47,041 bases of DNA from Symploca sp. SIO2E6 (GTDB lineage: Bacteria > Cyanobacteriota > Cyanobacteriia > Cyanobacteriales > Coleofasciculaceae), in the NCBI GenBank assembly GCA_010672425.1, contig JAAHGR010000030.1, positions 1-47,041 on the forward strand. Direction: 5' to 3'. The notes under the pieces were generated by a model. The model searched no databases, was not told the DNA's origin, and saw only the letters and a list, made by a program, of their open reading frames with translations. The translations under genes and the position numbers were made by a program. Below are positions 8,063 to 15,829 of this stretch, one piece after another (position 1 is the first letter of the stretch; every line of letters starts with the position of its first letter).

Positions 8063-8431
8063 AATGGGTGGAAGTGTTGAGGAATTGGATATCTATACAA
8101 AAAATGCGATTAGCGTAAGCTGGTGCCGTAGGCAATTGCTGGATACTCACCACACCCCTCAGATCCCCGACTTCTCAATTGAAGCGATGATTAACACTTG
8201 GTAAACCGGTAGAAGAAGTCGGGGATCTTTAACTGTTGCCTGTTGCTTTTTGGTTAAGGATGTTGACAATATTGCTAATTTTCTACTATTATTTTATAAT
8301 CGGAAAATGTGCGCACATATATAGTAGTTGACAGCTAATTTTCTTGGGCATACTCCTCCAAAAGATTGTATCTAGATAGATCTGTCCTATTGTGCTGTTG
8401 CGATCGCCTACGGTACTAGGAAAGCGATCGC

Positions 8432-8547
8432 GGATAGTGCTGACGAATCTAACATATCCCCATTTTTAGCTGTGTCACGCCAGTAGTGCGATCGCGTAGC
8501 GCAAACGTATCCCTAGCGCTTAGGTCAAACGCGAGCAAAGCGATCGC
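8432..8547. repeat. 116-bp insertion in the right block, bounded by AAGCGATCGC
   Basis: Relative to the left block this segment is extra. AAGCGATCGC stands before it and again at its end, so it may have entered or been duplicated by recombination at HIP1 octamers. It contains a CATTTTTAGCTGTGTCAC motif also found, inverted, beside the palindrome at 14051-14127. Confidence 0.6.
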
Positions 8548-9048
8548 TGATTTGGGGATGGTGGCAGGGCGGGTTTGGATCTCAATATTCGGGTAAAATT
8601 GGCGAAGTTATCACGCTTACCCGCCCCTACGAATGGGTGGAATTGTTCGGGAATTGGATATTTACACAAAAAATGCGATCAGCGCAAGCTGGTGCAGTAG
8701 GCAATCGCTTATTGGTTGTGAATTGATCCTAGGGGTAGGTTTGGGCTATGGGAAGATACCGGCAGGGCGGGTTTTGAGCGCAATATTCGGGTAAAATGGG
8801 CGAAGTTATCACGCTTACCCGCCCCTACGAATGGGTGGAATTGTTCGGGAATTGGATAGCTACAAAAAAAATGCGATTAGCGCAAGCTGGTGCAGTAGGC
8901 AATCGCTTATTGGTTGTGAATTGATCCTAGGGGTAGTTTTAGGCTATGGGGAGATACCGGCAGGGCGGGTTTTGAGCGCAATATTCGGGTAAAATGGGCG
9001 AAGTGGTCACGCTTACCCGCCCCTACAAAGTGGGCAAATCACCATATT

Positions 9049-9148
9049 CCCCAATTCCCAATTCCCAATTCCCAATTCCCAATTCCCAATTCCCAATTCC
9101 CAATTCTCAATTCCCAATTCCCAATTCCCAATTCCCAATTCCCAATTC
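9049..9148. repeat. TTCCCAA heptamer array
   Basis: About 14 near-perfect copies of CCCAATT ending 11 bases before the start codon of the DUF433 gene. Confidence 0.92.
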
Positions 9149-9159
9149 TGTAATCCAAG

Positions 9160-9540
9160 ATGATTTCAGCACAGACGTACCAACCAGCAATCATTCGGAC
9201 AGAACGTGGATTAACGATCTCAGGTACACGTATCACTCTTTACGATGTGATGGATTACCTAAAAGCTCAATATCCACAAAAGCTAATCTGTGAAAAACTC
9301 GGTCTTAGTCATAATCAAATTAGTTCAGCTCTAGCCTACATCGAAACTCATAGTGTTGAGTTTGAAGCAGAATACCAAGAATGCCTGCAAACAGCAGTGG
9401 AAATTCGGCAATATTGGGAAGAGCGAAATCGAGAACGATTTGCCAAGATTGCAGCAATGCCGCCAAAAAAGGGTCAGGAGGCTCTCCGAGCCAAGCTTCA
9501 AGCATGGAAAATGAGAATTGAAGCTCAGGCCGAGGAATGA
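9160..9540 (+). CDS. DUF433-family antitoxin
   Basis: A 126-residue protein. Residues about 10-65 have the DUF433 pattern ([23 protein letters not shown], then IAxxLGLS-like [19 protein letters not shown]), a winged-helix-like DNA-binding fold found in VapB45-type antitoxins. The C-terminal half is helical and charged, likely the toxin-binding part. Its TGA overlaps the ATG of the PIN-like gene (ATGA, 9537-9540), the standard coupled arrangement. A TTCCCAA array fills the upstream region and no promoter could be recognised there. Confidence 0.82.
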   Translation: MISAQTYQPAIIRTERGLTISGTRITLYDVMDYLKAQYPQKLICEKLGLSHNQISSALAYIETHSVEFEAEYQECLQTAVEIRQYWEERNRERFAKIAAMPPKKGQEALRAKLQAWKMRIEAQAEE

Positions 9541-9929
9541 ACTTTCTGATCGACTATAATTTAACTGGTGATGCTGTTTTGCTCTGGGGAACACTTGCAG
9601 CTGAAGGATGGCTGGAACTATTGCCCATTCGCTTATTCACATTTCAGGACGCTGACTTACCAATGGATAGTAGCGATTACACTGTTTGGCACTTTGCTCA
9701 GAGCAACCAAATGATCCTAATTACTGCTAACCGAAATATGAAAGGAGAAAATTCTCTAGAGCAAACCATTCGTGAGGACAATACACCAACTTCGTTACCA
9801 ATTCTGACAATCGCAAATCCCGATAGATTTGATGAGAGTAGTTATCGACAAAGATGTGCTACCCGATTGATTGAAATCTTATTTGATTTGGAAAACTACC
9901 TGGGAGTTGGTCGAATTTATATCCCATAA
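9537..9929 (+). CDS. PIN-like toxin partner of the DUF433 protein (DUF5615/VapC45-like)
   Basis: A 130-residue protein starting [14 protein letters not shown], which fits the first Asp motif of the PIN-like (DUF5615/Mut7-C) clan. A second motif region is SSDYTVWHFAQSNQMILITANRNM, equivalent to the usual D..hhxxA......hhT.D strand-helix-strand, although Asn replaces Asp in TANR. Pairing with a DUF433 gene by a 4-base overlap supports the toxin assignment. Ribonuclease activity is inferred from the family. The gene appears complete; repeat DNA follows. Confidence 0.72.
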   Translation: MNFLIDYNLTGDAVLLWGTLAAEGWLELLPIRLFTFQDADLPMDSSDYTVWHFAQSNQMILITANRNMKGENSLEQTIREDNTPTSLPILTIANPDRFDESSYRQRCATRLIEILFDLENYLGVGRIYIP

Positions 9930-10320
9930 ATTCAGAATCTTGTAGGCTTGGAATTAATGCGATTAGCGCAAGCTGGTGCCGTAGGCAATCGCTTATTTGT
10001 TTTTGCTACAAAAAAAGCGCGATCGCCGTAGGGGCGGGTTTAGGGATATGATAACCACATCAGCGACAAGCTTGATACAAAACCCGCCCAATCGATAACC
10101 TTGCGGATTAGCGAGATCGCCTCTGATATCAAGTCCGGATAATTAATTATAATTCCCTTCGACCTTGCAACCTTCTTTCTTCCCTCCTGCCTCGGAGCCT
10201 CGGAGCCTCCTGCCTCGTTTCCACCAAAGTGTAAGTATTCAACCGGACATGATATGACTTATCACGAGAAGTCCTAAAACTCACCGTTCGCCCATTTGAC
10301 TTGATCAGCAAGCCCTAACC
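9930..10320. repeat. Intergenic repeats with half element of the GGGCGGGTTTAGG family
   Basis: Contains an AAGCTGGTGCCGTAGGCAAT segment also present in the 6.2-9.0 kb blocks, then a left half-element (CGTAGGGGCGGGTTTAGG ... AAACCCGCCC, 10027-10089), then low-complexity CCTCGGAGC repeats near 10190-10220. No gene is seen. Confidence 0.7.
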
Positions 10321-10324
10321 AGTG

Positions 10325-10640
10325 CAAGAATATAAATTTACCCCTGCCGAATATCCGACGACAGGGGTGATAAGCTTTTAAGAGCTTGTAGTACTTGGCC
10401 ACCAACACATTTAAAGAAAAGTTCAGGCTGGAGATCGTTTGTTCTGCCACTAAACTACCCCTGCAAGTTATTGGAGCAGGGGACGGGATTTGAACCCGTG
10501 ACTAACGACTATTGACTTTTCTGTTCGATTTGGCAGTAAGTATGGGTTACTAAGCTTAGAGTAATAACTTGAACTTGATGCGCTTGCCTCTACTTTTGGG
10601 CTACCTCCGGTTAAGTCCGGAGGATAGGTCTTGCACCTAC
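10325..10640 (-). ncRNA. Structured RNA region carrying a permuted tRNA
   Basis: Read on the - strand directly downstream of the unknown gene ending at 10685. In transcript order it has: a 5-bp hairpin TAGGT/ACCTA (10625-10639), a 7-bp perfect hairpin CCTCCGG-loop-CCGGAGG (10604-10623), a weaker TTACT/AGTAA hairpin (about 10546-10565), one arm of an 8-bp helix (10515-10522), the permuted tRNA (10435-10508), the other arm (10415-10422) and a 10-bp hairpin with one G.U pair (10340-10368). The AGGTGCAAGAC segment resembles the P7 region of cyanobacterial tRNA-Leu group I introns, but I could not find a complete group I core. Boundaries are approximate. Confidence 0.5.
10435..10508 (-). tRNA. Circularly permuted tRNA-like gene, probably tRNA-Gly(UCC)
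   Basis: On the - strand the 3' half comes first: anticodon 3' strand TCGTT (10508-10504), variable AGTC, T arm ACGGG-TTCAAAT-CCCGT (10499-10483), acceptor CCCCTGC (10482-10476), T73 and encoded CCA (10474-10472). After a 7-base spacer ATAACTT comes the 5' half: acceptor GCAGGGG (10464-10458), TA, D arm GTTT-AGTGGCA-GAAC, A26, anticodon 5' strand AACGA (10439-10435), then TCTCCAG. Acceptor (7/7) and anticodon (5/5) stems pair perfectly between halves. With TCTCCAG as loop, the anticodon is UCC; G1-C72, C2-G71 and U73 agree with glycine identity. C at position 33 instead of U is odd, so the exact loop junction is uncertain. No normal-order copy of either half lies nearby. Confidence 0.65.
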
Positions 10641-10684
10641 ACTGACAGCGTTGATTAGTTTGAGTTTAAAATTAAGCTTGTACT

Positions 10685-11610
10685 CTACCCTTGAGTATAG
10701 CTTGTTCCAGCTAGATATGCAGCGATGCGATCGCCCGCATCTTGTTGGGTTACTTGCATCGTATTCGCCTCTTCCCGAGCAAACTTCACCGCTTCCCTCA
10801 ATTTTTCCACACGAGCTAGCATTTGATTGACTTCAGTTGCGGGGAAGGCTCCGGAATACTTAATGGTTGTCCAGTATCCCACGATAATATCTTCGTAGAA
10901 CACCTCAACCTGGGCAGGATGTTTGTCGGTTGCCTCTGCCTTAACATGGTTACGAGGAACTTTTTTCGTGCGAGTGGTTTGTGTAGGAGTTGTCGCCCAA
11001 GCATCCTGGCTAATATCCTTGTGCCATTCTTCCGCCGGATCTAAAGTCGGCAGCTTTTGGATAAAAGTGTGGATATCAACCAGTTTTTTTTCCAGGAATA
11101 ACAAAAAAGTCGTAGGAGCCTGAGGAACAATCACTTGTCCGTCCACAACAATATCTGCTCTGGCTTCACAATTAGCATAATCCTTGGTTGCGGTGATATT
11201 CAATAATTTAGTGATGGCACTAAAAACCTCTGCAACCACCTGTTCACCTTGAACCTGAACTCTAGTTGACTCACTAGGCAGTTGATCTCCTTCTTCATCT
11301 TTGGGACGATAAGAACGAGAAATTCCAGAAAGGGGGGCTGGTTTCTGGAGGGTTTGATAAGCGTCAAACAATTGAAGATTGAAGATTGAAGATTTTAGAT
11401 TTACCCCATAAATAAATTTAGGGGCTTGAGGATTTAAAGATTGAAGATTGTAGATTTATTCCATAAATAAATTTAGGGGCTTGTGACCGTTTTATTATAA
11501 AATCTAAAATCTAAAATCTAAAATCTAAAATTTCTCTGGTCAGTAATCACCCGGTGTGATTTACTCGACACATCTTTTTCGATCGCAATGATTTGATTTA
11601 ATTTAGCCAT
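10685..11610 (-). pseudogene. Conserved protein of unknown function, interrupted by a repeat insertion
   Basis: The N-terminus lies at 11610: ATG preceded by AAGGA, reading MAKLNQIIAIEKDVSSKS and ending after 30 codons at a TAG (11518-11520) inside repeats. The rest (228 residues from a TTG at 11371) begins FDAYQTLQKPAPLSGIS and continues to 10685. I recall a family with the continuous pattern of both parts, also seen in actinobacteria and phages, but cannot name a function. The C-terminal part has KKVPRNHVKAEATDKHPAQV and VEVFYEDIIVGYWTTIKYSG. If only the 228-residue part is translated, it lacks about 25 residues and a good start. The gene precedes the permuted-tRNA region on the same strand, so both may share a transcript. 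Confidence 0.7.
11372..11533. repeat. Repeat insertion inside the unknown gene
   Basis: About 160 bp composed of TTGAAGA heptamers, two copies of a CCATAAATAAATTTAGGGG palindromic segment, and AAAATCT heptamers. It separates the N-terminal 25 codons from the remainder of the gene and introduces stop codons. Confidence 0.75.
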
Positions 11611-11724
11611 ATCCTTCTCTCCCTACCACTACCAGTGTATCAAGCGAGGGCGTATGCAATATGCCCCTACTGAATGTCAGGCATCTATCGGGAATTGGTC
11701 TAACTGAAGAACGAGCCCAATGAG

Positions 11725-11899
11725 TGTAGGGGCGGGTTTAGGGATATGATAACCACATCAGCGACAAGCTTGATACAAAACCCGCCCAATCGATAACCTT
11801 GCGGATTAGCGATCACATATTCGGGGATAACGGCAGGGCGGGTTTTGAGCGCAATACTTTGGTAAAATGCCATAGATTATCCCTAAACCCGCCCTTACA
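11725..11899. mobile_element. MITE-like element, GGGCGGGTTTAGG family, full copy
   Basis: Terminal repeats of 19 bases (11725-11743 and 11881-11899) match with one mismatch; internal AAACCCGCCC and GGGCGGGTTT arms are kept. The sequence following it (AAAGTGGGTAAATCACCATA, then CCCAATT heptamers) is the same as that following the copy at 8963-9027, so the repeated unit extends beyond the inverted repeats. This covers most of the gene-free stretch 11611-11953. Confidence 0.72.
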
Positions 11900-11953
11900 A
11901 AGTGGGTAAATCACCATATTTCCCAATTCCCAATTCGACCTTCGACCTTCTAA

Positions 11954-12997
11954 CTAAACTACATCCAGTATTACTTTTGCAGCATAACTCAGACGTTGGA
12001 GAGTTTCTGAGCGAACATACTCTCGCTGATTCAACTGAGGAGTTTGGTCTCGACGGACAAAGTAGGATTGAATAACTCGGCGTAACTGATTGCTTTGGTT
12101 TAATGTACCACCGTGCCAAGCGTGAGAATTCATGACTACTACTGTTCCTGCTGGAACTAGTATCAACTTTTGCTGTGGGTGGGACCCCAAAGTATTGTCC
12201 ATAACTTCTTGTGGTATCTGGCAACTAAGATGGGAGCCTGGAACTACCCGCGTTGCACCGTTTATCTCCGTAAAATCGTCCAGAATCCAGAGGGTATTGC
12301 AGGCATAATAGTTATTAACTTCAACTGCCTCCTCCCAGTCTGAGTGTAAAGGCTGTAGTCCACCACCAGGTTTGGCAGCGCGATAGTTTACAGATGAGGT
12401 CTTGAAATTTGTTCCTAGCACATGCTCAACTGCTGCCAGTACTTTGGGGTGTGTAAAACAAATATCGTAGATCGAATCTTTGTTCAAGAGGTTGCACACC
12501 CGCACTGCACCTTCCTCATTAAAAGCTGTGGCAGTTACCATTTCATAGATCTCTGTCTTGATAATGCCCCAAATACTATTAGTCGTTTGCTGAGGAGAAG
12601 TAGCGATTTGAGGAGAACCAAACTGGGGAGACCCGGATCTTGCCCTCAACCTCAATTTCCAATTTGGGTTATACTTAAACAGCCAACGCAAGGAAATAAG
12701 GCGAACCAAATAAAAAACTAAATTATAGAAATAGGCTGCAATACTGGCTAACAAACCCAGATCTTTACGATTTACTTGTAGCTGATATGGGGTTTGGTTC
12801 ACTGCACCAGCACTATAGCCTTCCAATTCAGTTAATTCCTGCAACCGCTGACGGAAGGTGTTGACTAGCTCAGGACTGAGGATATCTCTCAAGATGAGAT
12901 AGCCATTTTTGTCGAGAAAATCGATTTCCTCTTGAGTAAGAGTATCTTTAGTGACACCCAGTTCTTGAAGGACTTTTTTTTGGTGTTTGATAGACAT
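11954..12997 (-). CDS. Phytanoyl-CoA dioxygenase (PhyH) family protein
   Basis: A 347-residue Fe(II)/2-oxoglutarate-dependent oxygenase. The N-terminal EEIDFLDKNGYLILRDILSP is the usual PhyH opening; the iron site is HSD in QPLHSDWEEAV and the distal His in NSHAWHGGTLNQS, with a following RRVIQSYFVRRD where the 2-oxoglutarate-binding Arg is expected. Between them INGATRVVPGSH is diagnostic. An AAGGG stretch lies 8-12 bases before ATG 12997. A hydrophobic insertion (about residues 83-105, AYFYNLVFYLVRLISLRWLF) is unusual and could anchor the protein or form a lid. No biosynthetic genes surround it, so the substrate is unknown. Confidence 0.82.
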   Translation of the reverse strand: MSIKHQKKVLQELGVTKDTLTQEEIDFLDKNGYLILRDILSPELVNTFRQRLQELTELEGYSAGAVNQTPYQLQVNRKDLGLLASIAAYFYNLVFYLVRLISLRWLFKYNPNWKLRLRARSGSPQFGSPQIATSPQQTTNSIWGIIKTEIYEMVTATAFNEEGAVRVCNLLNKDSIYDICFTHPKVLAAVEHVLGTNFKTSSVNYRAAKPGGGLQPLHSDWEEAVEVNNYYACNTLWILDDFTEINGATRVVPGSHLSCQIPQEVMDNTLGSHPQQKLILVPAGTVVVMNSHAWHGGTLNQSNQLRRVIQSYFVRRDQTPQLNQREYVRSETLQRLSYAAKVILDVV

Positions 12998-13742
12998 GAA
13001 TACCCTTGATAAATATCAGCAATCTCTGCAAAATTGATACTGTTTATGCCACAAACTTATCCATCATTAGATTAACTAAGCTAAGACGCATTTAAATTTG
13101 GTTGTCCCAATCTCCGCGTCCCCGCGTCTGTTGCGTCAGCACTTACCACATCCAGCACACATGAACCCGCTATGTCCCACATCATGCTAGACGCGCCTAC
13201 CTTGATGATGCCGATAAGGCTGTTGGCGCGTCTGGTACGGGATTTTGCGGTTGGTTAAAAACACCGGGTAGTTAACCCGGATTTGGTATGAGGTGTTGAA
13301 GTGCTAACCAATGATGAATAAGCAATCTTGGGATGTTCCCGCAACTGCATCGTTCAAAGTTCGCAGAATCTAACTTGATTAGATTCACAGATGGCAAATT
13401 CCGAGGAATCGACACCAGTTAAGTAGAAGAAAAACTTAACAGACTAATAATCATGTAGTATTCCGATATCTGCGCTATAACCATCTATGATTTCCTCGTA
13501 AAATGCTTGTTTTTGTTGTTGATGTACACCCTGATTCTGTAAATCTTTGAATTTAAGTACAGACTGCAACAAGTATTTGAGTAGAGCACAAATGATCTAA
13601 GATTTAGACATTTGCATTGCCCTAGAAAAAACCATTAGCTGACTCATTAAGAATGTTAACACACTCCATTGGCAATATGTCTAGATGGTTAGGTAAAAAA
13701 ATGCCTAAAGTGCTTAAAGTACTTCCGCTTTCTTGGAAAAGT

Positions 13743-13859
13743 CGTCCTAGAGAGCTGGTCTGGTATTCCTAGAAACCGGGTTTCTTGCTGTGAATAACGA
13801 CGAAATATCAAGACTTTTCCAAGGAAACCCGGTTTCTAGAGCAGCTCTCTAGAAGGACG
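13743..13859. repeat. Long imperfect palindrome with AGAAACCGGGTTTC arms
   Basis: Nested inverted repeats: CGTCC/GGACG, AGAGAGCTG/CAGCTCTCT (13749-13757, 13842-13850) and a 16-bp perfect pair CTAGAAACCGGGTTTC (13769-13784) with its complement at 13824-13839. The same core occurs at 32043-32109, so this is a dispersed family. Confidence 0.8.
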
Positions 13860-14050
13860 GGGTTTTAGTCCTCAGCCTTCAACCTGGAGTCTCTCTCTGT
13901 TAAAATGTAAGTTAGGATACTAGTTGCTTGTAAGTAGGAAACTTCGGAACAGGGAACGGGAAACTTCGGAATAAGGAAGAATCAACTGAGAACCTTTGAG
14001 TGCAAAAGCTACCTCACTGAGGCAGCTACTGGCGTGACACACCTAAAAAT

Positions 14051-14127
14051 GTAGGTTGGGTCGAGGCAACGAGACCCAACACAACTCCCTCCCGTGTTGG
14101 GTCTCGCTCTCGCTCTACCCAACCTAC
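14051..14127. mobile_element. Palindromic element with GTAGGTTGGGT ends
   Basis: Terminal 11-bp inverted repeats GTAGGTTGGGT/ACCCAACCTAC and an inner 13-bp pair CGAGACCCAACAC/GTGTTGGGTCTCG. Outside it lie further imperfect inverted arms (GTGACACACCTAAAAATG at about 14034-14051; CATTTTAGCTGTGCCAC at about 14137-14153) and flanking CTACTGGCGTGACA / CTACTGGCATGACA direct repeats. One of the outer arms also occurs within 8432-8547. Confidence 0.75.
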
Positions 14128-14299
14128 CTATTCCAACATTTTAGCTGTGCCACTACTGGCATGACATACCAAAACTGTGTAATAGATTTTTTTGTGTTGT
14201 ATCCCCATCTTCCTTGTCCTCCTGGTCTCCCTTGTCTCTGATCGAGGTGGGACAACAGCAAAATTTTCAAGAGTTATTGTTAAGGAGAGTAAGTGCTTT

Positions 14300-15031
14300 G
14301 TGATCCAACGTTTCAAACAGGACTTAAAGAATGATTTAATTGCAGGTTTGCTGGTCGTGATTCCTCTAGCTACCACCATCTGGCTAGTATTTACCATCGC
14401 TAGCTGGGCGATCGATTTCCTGACCCGCATTCCCAAGCAAATTAACCCCTACAATAACCTCCATCCCATCTTGGTCAATCTACTGAATTTAGTAGTGGGA
14501 CTGACTGTACCGGTACTATTTATTCTGTTGATTGGCTTAATGGCACGGAATATAGCAGGAAGGTGGTTGCTGGATTTCGGGGAGAAATTGTTGCAGGCGA
14601 TTCCCTTTGCTGGGCCAGTCTACAAAACCCTCAAACAGCTTTTGGAAACGGTCTTAAAAGATTCTAAGGATAAATTTCGTCGTGTGGTTTTGGTAGAATA
14701 TCCCCGCCGAGGCTTGTGGTCGATCGCTTTCGTAACGGGCAATATCAGCAGCGAAATCGAAACTCAGATGAAGCGCCCCATGCTGAGCATTGTCATCCCT
14801 ACTAGTCCCAATCCTACAACTGGTTGGTATGTAGTTGTTCCAGAGGAGGATGTCATAAATCTTTCCCTGTCTATAGAAGATGCTTTCAAGATCATTATTT
14901 CTGGAGGAATTGTTGACCCTGCTGACTCCTCAATCGCTGAACCACAGTCAAAGCCTCCAGACAAGCAAAAACAGGAGCAACCCCTGACGGAGATGAGACA
15001 GCAACAAATTTTACCGGTAGAAGAAAGTTGA
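14300..15031 (+). CDS. DUF502 family membrane protein
   Basis: A 243-residue protein of the DUF502 family, widespread in cyanobacteria and plants (COV-like in plants). I choose GTG 14300, preceded by AAGGAG at 14282-14287, because the protein then begins VIQRFKQDLKNDLIAGLLVVIPLATT, as in relatives; the longer frame from 14192 adds repeat-derived residues. Two transmembrane segments are evident (GLLVVIPLATTIWLVFTIA and NLVVGLTVPVLFILLIGLM), followed by the conserved IPFAGPVYKTLKQL segment and GWYVVVPEEDV. The C-terminal 40 residues are rich in Gln, Pro and Ser. Function is unknown; nusB follows on the same strand. Confidence 0.82.
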   Translation: MIQRFKQDLKNDLIAGLLVVIPLATTIWLVFTIASWAIDFLTRIPKQINPYNNLHPILVNLLNLVVGLTVPVLFILLIGLMARNIAGRWLLDFGEKLLQAIPFAGPVYKTLKQLLETVLKDSKDKFRRVVLVEYPRRGLWSIAFVTGNISSEIETQMKRPMLSIVIPTSPNPTTGWYVVVPEEDVINLSLSIEDAFKIIISGGIVDPADSSIAEPQSKPPDKQKQEQPLTEMRQQQILPVEES

Positions 15032-15033
15032 AA

Positions 15034-15105
15034 TGGGGAATGGGGAATTGGGAATTGGGAATTGGGAATTAGGAATGGAGAATAGGGAATGGAGAATAGG
15101 GAGGT
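15034..15105. repeat. GGGAATT/GGAGAAT heptamer array
   Basis: Begins three bases after the DUF502 stop codon and fills most of the gap to nusB. Confidence 0.88.
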
Positions 15106-15201
15106 TTTTTTAGAAAAAAACAACAATCTAGGTTGACAACTCATTCAATGAGTGAATGCAAGAATTTTGAATTCGCCGTCAGGCGCTAATAACCAGGAAA
15201 T

Positions 15202-15828
15202 ATGCAACCACGCCGAATTGCCCGCGAATTGGCTCTGTTGAGCCTCTCTCAAGTCCCTAAGGGACTCGATCGCCTGGATACACAGGAACTGAATAATCTG
15301 ATTTTGTCAGCAGTCCGTACCTTAACTGAGGAAATTCAAGAGATTTTAGAAACTGCTGCCGCAGAAGTGAAACGAGGAAGCGATCGCCTCTTGAGTAGTG
15401 AAACCCGTACTACTGAAGTTTTTAGTGCTAAAGCCATGGTGAACGATGCGATCGAGTTAACCCAAAAAGCGATTAATCGGCTAGGAATGGCTGTGGAAAT
15501 TCCAGAAGTGATCCAACTATCTAATCAAGTAGAAGTCCGTTCTTATACTATAGAGATTCTCAAGACCATTAGTCGTAGGCGTCTGGAGATTGATGAGGTT
15601 TTGCACAAAACACTCCAAGACTGGCAACTTGAACGCTTAGCTCGAATTGACAGAGATATTTTACGTATTGCAGTAGCAGAAATGTCGTTTTTAGGCACAC
15701 CAGAAAGGGTGGCAATTAATGAAGCAGTAGAACTTGCCAAGCGCTACAGTGATGATGAAGGACACCGATTTATCAATGGCGTGTTACGCCGCGTTACCGA
15801 CTATTTTAGAACTAAAGCACAATTTTAG
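15202..15828 (+). CDS. nusB: Transcription antitermination factor NusB
   Basis: A 208-residue NusB. The N-terminal [16 protein letters not shown] is the RNA-binding start of the all-helical domain; the C-terminal signature is intact ([47 protein letters not shown]). The middle (about residues 35-110) is longer than in the roughly 140-residue E. coli protein, which is normal for cyanobacterial NusB. It binds boxA with NusE/S10 during rRNA transcription. ftsY follows after a repeat-filled gap of about 130 bases. Confidence 0.95.
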   Translation: MQPRRIARELALLSLSQVPKGLDRLDTQELNNLILSAVRTLTEEIQEILETAAAEVKRGSDRLLSSETRTTEVFSAKAMVNDAIELTQKAINRLGMAVEIPEVIQLSNQVEVRSYTIEILKTISRRRLEIDEVLHKTLQDWQLERLARIDRDILRIAVAEMSFLGTPERVAINEAVELAKRYSDDEGHRFINGVLRRVTDYFRTKAQF

Positions 15829-15829
15829 T

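Larger units (their letters stand above)
7846..9027. repeat. Duplicated block, right copy, with extra tandem unit
   Basis: Matches the left block (6250-7142) in order: GAGAATT heptamers, a 175-bp inverted-repeat element, the AGATCCCCGACTTCT palindrome (8161-8175 / 8214-8228), the TGTGCGCACATATATAG segment, then half-elements. Differences are a 116-bp insertion (8432-8547) and an additional tandem copy of a roughly 198-bp unit (8630-8827 and 8828-9027; the left block has one). No gene is seen between 7839 and 9159. Confidence 0.85.
12998..14299. other. 1.3-kb intergenic region with palindromes
   Basis: No convincing gene. It holds an AGACGCGCC/GGCGCGTCT palindrome (13189-13197, 13225-13233), a right end of the TACCAAATCCGG element family ending at 13288 whose left end is degenerate, a - strand open frame of about 42 codons (13444-13572, ending FYEEIIDGYSADIGILHDY) that looks protein-like but lacks a start or ribosome site, and the two large palindromes listed separately. 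Confidence 0.6.

Noticed and set aside
9049..9148. Regularly repeated CCCAATT array considered as a CRISPR array (also 20305-20389, 27461-27540)
   Set aside because: The period is 7 bases with no spacers and no cas genes; these are short tandem repeats.
10435..10508. Permuted tmRNA (two-piece ssrA) as explanation of the swapped halves
   Set aside because: There is a full D arm and a paired anticodon stem, no tag reading frame, A3-U70 instead of the G3.U70 pair, and U73 rather than A73.
10435..10508. Two separate partial tRNA genes placed side by side by an integration event
   Set aside because: Perfect pairing of both acceptor and anticodon stems between the halves and the 7-base spacer make independent fragments unlikely; it remains the fallback if no joined RNA is found.
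10325..10640. Circularly permuted group II intron
   Set aside because: No GTGYG at a possible 5' intron end and no domain V (AGC triad with GNRA loop) could be found on the - strand.
14192..14299. Longer N-terminus for the DUF502 protein
   Set aside because: The extra 36 residues are unlike relatives, whereas GTG 14300 has AAGGAG upstream and gives the family's standard beginning.
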